The notes beneath the pieces were generated by a model that did not search any database, was not told where the DNA came from, and saw only the letters and a program-made list of their open reading frames with translations. A DNA stretch of 6,917 nucleotides from Desulfobulbaceae bacterium (GTDB taxonomy: Bacteria; Desulfobacterota; Desulfobulbia; Desulfobulbales; Desulfocapsaceae), in NCBI GenBank assembly GCA_027067035.1, contig JAMOMO010000396.1, positions 1-6,917 of the forward strand. The letters are read 5' to 3'. A program made the translations under genes and the position numbers. Of the stretch, positions 5,698 through 6,917 are shown in pieces. The first letter of the stretch is position 1; every line of letters begins with the position of its first letter.

Positions 5698-6917
5698 AAA
5701 AAAGACTGGCGTTAATAAAAAGATGGGCAAAGATACTGGCTGCGTATCCAAGGGCCACAACCGGGGCCCATTTCAGATGCGCTCCAAAAGTGTATGTGCC
5801 GCGTGCTGTTCCCATGAGGGCAACACCTGCTGCAGAACCGATGGAGAGGAGACTGCCGCCGACTCCTGCTGTCAGGGTGACGAGTAACCACTGGCCAAGG
5901 GGCATGGCGGGGTCCATGGTGAGAACTGCAAACATCACCGGGATGTTATCCACAATGGCAGAGAGAATACCAACGAGCACGTTGGCGTAGGTTGCGCCGA
6001 GTCCCACATACATCTGGTGGGAGACCAGGGCCAGGTATCCAAACTGGGAAAGACCGCCAACACAGAGGATTACCCCGTAAAAGAAGAGCAGGGTATCCCA
6101 TTCCGCATGGGCAACACGCTGAAAGATGTCAAAGGGGTCATCCTGTTTCACATCTGAGATGCCAAGGGGATTGTCAAATTCAAGGGAACGTTTCTCTTTC
6201 ATTTTGATGAAATAGGAGAAAAATCCAAGGTAGGAGAGTCCCAGCATCATGCCTGCCGCAGGTGGAAGGTCAAGGAAGTTGTGAAACGATACGGCGGTAA
6301 CAATGGTGAGCAGAAAGAGGAAAATTATCCGCTTGGCACCGAGTTTCATGGAGATCTTCTCTTCCATGGCTTCCGGCACCTCTTTTGAGACAAAAAAGCT
6401 CATGATGGTGGCAGGGATAAGCCAGTTTATAAGTGACGGGAAAAAGAGAAGGAAAAACTGGCCGAAGGCAGCCTGTCCCTTCTGCCAGACCATGAGTGTG
6501 GTGATATCTCCAAAGGGGGAGAATGCACCACCGGCATTGGCACCGACAACGATGTTGATACAGGCCAGGGCGATGAATTTTTTATTGTCCTTTGCAACTG
6601 CCATTACAACAGCACCCATGAGCAGGGCTGTGGTCAGGTTGTCGGCAACAGGGGAGATGATAAAGGCGAGAAAACCGGTGATCCAGAAGACAATACGAAG
6701 TGAGAATCCCTTTGAAACAAGAAAGGAACGAAGTGCCTGAAACACATTCCGCTCATCCATGGAGTTGATGTAGGTCATTGCTGCAAGCAGAAAGAGCATC
6801 AGCTCTGCATATTCGGTGATGTTGTGAATGATTGCATTATGGGCCTCTTCAGCGGGGATTCCCATCTGTTTGTAGGTGATGGCAAGGAGTATCCAGATAA
6901 ACCCTGCGGCCATCATG
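5696..6917 (-). CDS. nhaD: NhaD-type Na+/H+ antiporter (C-terminal 406 residues; 5' end outside window)
   Basis: This is an inner-membrane sodium/proton antiporter of the NhaD group in the ion transporter (IT/ArsB-like) superfamily. It uses the proton gradient to expel Na+ or Li+. Diagnostic stretches, numbered from the first Met in view, are SPVADNLTTALLMG (88-101), NIVVGANAGGAFSPFGDITT (121-140), the second-repeat counterpart SAIVDNIPVMFA (319-330) and GSLLSIGSAAGVALMG (354-369). The two DN motifs with their Gly/Ser-rich hairpins are the inverted-repeat core of this superfamily. Around ten hydrophobic helices are visible, with a charged cytoplasmic-type loop at 237-275. The frame is open to the window edge, and the Met pair at 6916 sits inside what looks like a first or second helix. 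NhaD proteins usually have additional N-terminal sequence, so the true start is probably outside. The stop overlaps the Shine-Dalgarno of the HTH gene. Confidence 0.93.
   Translation of the reverse strand, partial: MMAAGFIWILLAITYKQMGIPAEEAHNAIIHNITEYAELMLFLLAAMTYINSMDERNVFQALRSFLVSKGFSLRIVFWITGFLAFIISPVADNLTTALLMGAVVMAVAKDNKKFIALACINIVVGANAGGAFSPFGDITTLMVWQKGQAAFGQFFLLFFPSLINWLIPATIMSFFVSKEVPEAMEEKISMKLGAKRIIFLFLLTIVTAVSFHNFLDLPPAAGMMLGLSYLGFFSYFIKMKEKRSLEFDNPLGISDVKQDDPFDIFQRVAHAEWDTLLFFYGVILCVGGLSQFGYLALVSHQMYVGLGATYANVLVGILSAIVDNIPVMFAVLTMDPAMPLGQWLLVTLTAGVGGSLLSIGSAAGVALMGTARGTYTFGAHLKWAPVVALGYAASIFAHLFINASLF

Noticed and set aside
5686..5760. Upstream in-frame start giving a 136-residue HTH protein
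   Set aside because: The extra 25 residues are encoded inside the end of nhaD, have no ribosome site, and do not resemble HigA-type N-termini. ATG 5685 has a perfect AGGAGG.
6914..6916. ATG pair at the right edge as the real nhaD start
   Set aside because: It falls at the window edge in a hydrophobic context. NhaD homologues usually carry additional N-terminal sequence, so the gene is treated as running off the window.

Overview
All convincing genes in this window lie on the minus strand, so the biological reading order is from the right edge to the left edge. The protein families suggest a Gram-negative sulfate-reducer-like bacterium of the Desulfobacterota (old Deltaproteobacteria), perhaps near Desulfobulbales. 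The evidence is a NhaD-type antiporter, a response-regulator/Lon fusion, a TrkA-TrkH pair and a good sigma-54 promoter. The lineage call is an inference from gene content and style, not from a marker gene.

Reading order: (1) nhaD, a Na+/H+ antiporter whose first codons lie beyond the right edge (6917-5696); (2) a 111-residue HigA/COG5499-like helix-turn-helix protein (5685-5350), whose Shine-Dalgarno overlaps the nhaD stop; (3) a G+C-rich hairpin (5335-5306) in the gap before the next gene; (4) a 675-residue Lon-family protease (5278-3251) that lacks the Lon N-terminal substrate-binding domain and carries a complete receiver (REC) domain spliced in just before the AAA+ module; (5) a 397-base intergenic region (3250-2854) with five copies of the heptamer TGTTGCA/TGCAACA and a near-consensus sigma-54 promoter; (6) a universal-stress-protein-like gene (2853-2305); (7) a small membrane-anchored protein of unknown function (2264-1986); (8) a long nested inverted repeat that looks like a bidirectional terminator (1960-1885); (9) trkA (1802-462), overlapping (10) trkH (465 to the left edge, 3' part missing) by four bases.

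The genes make sense together as a cation and stress homeostasis block. NhaD exports Na+ in exchange for H+, and TrkAH takes up K+ under nucleotide control. Between them lie a solo antitoxin-type DNA-binding protein, a protease that appears to be gated by phosphorylation, and a sigma-54-driven stress protein operon. The least ordinary part is the REC-Lon protein with its HTH neighbour and the repeat-rich sigma-54 control region just downstream. A phosphorelay-controlled Lon acting on the adjacent HTH protein is an attractive hypothesis, but the sequence does not prove it. No RNA genes, CRISPR arrays or insertion sequences were seen.
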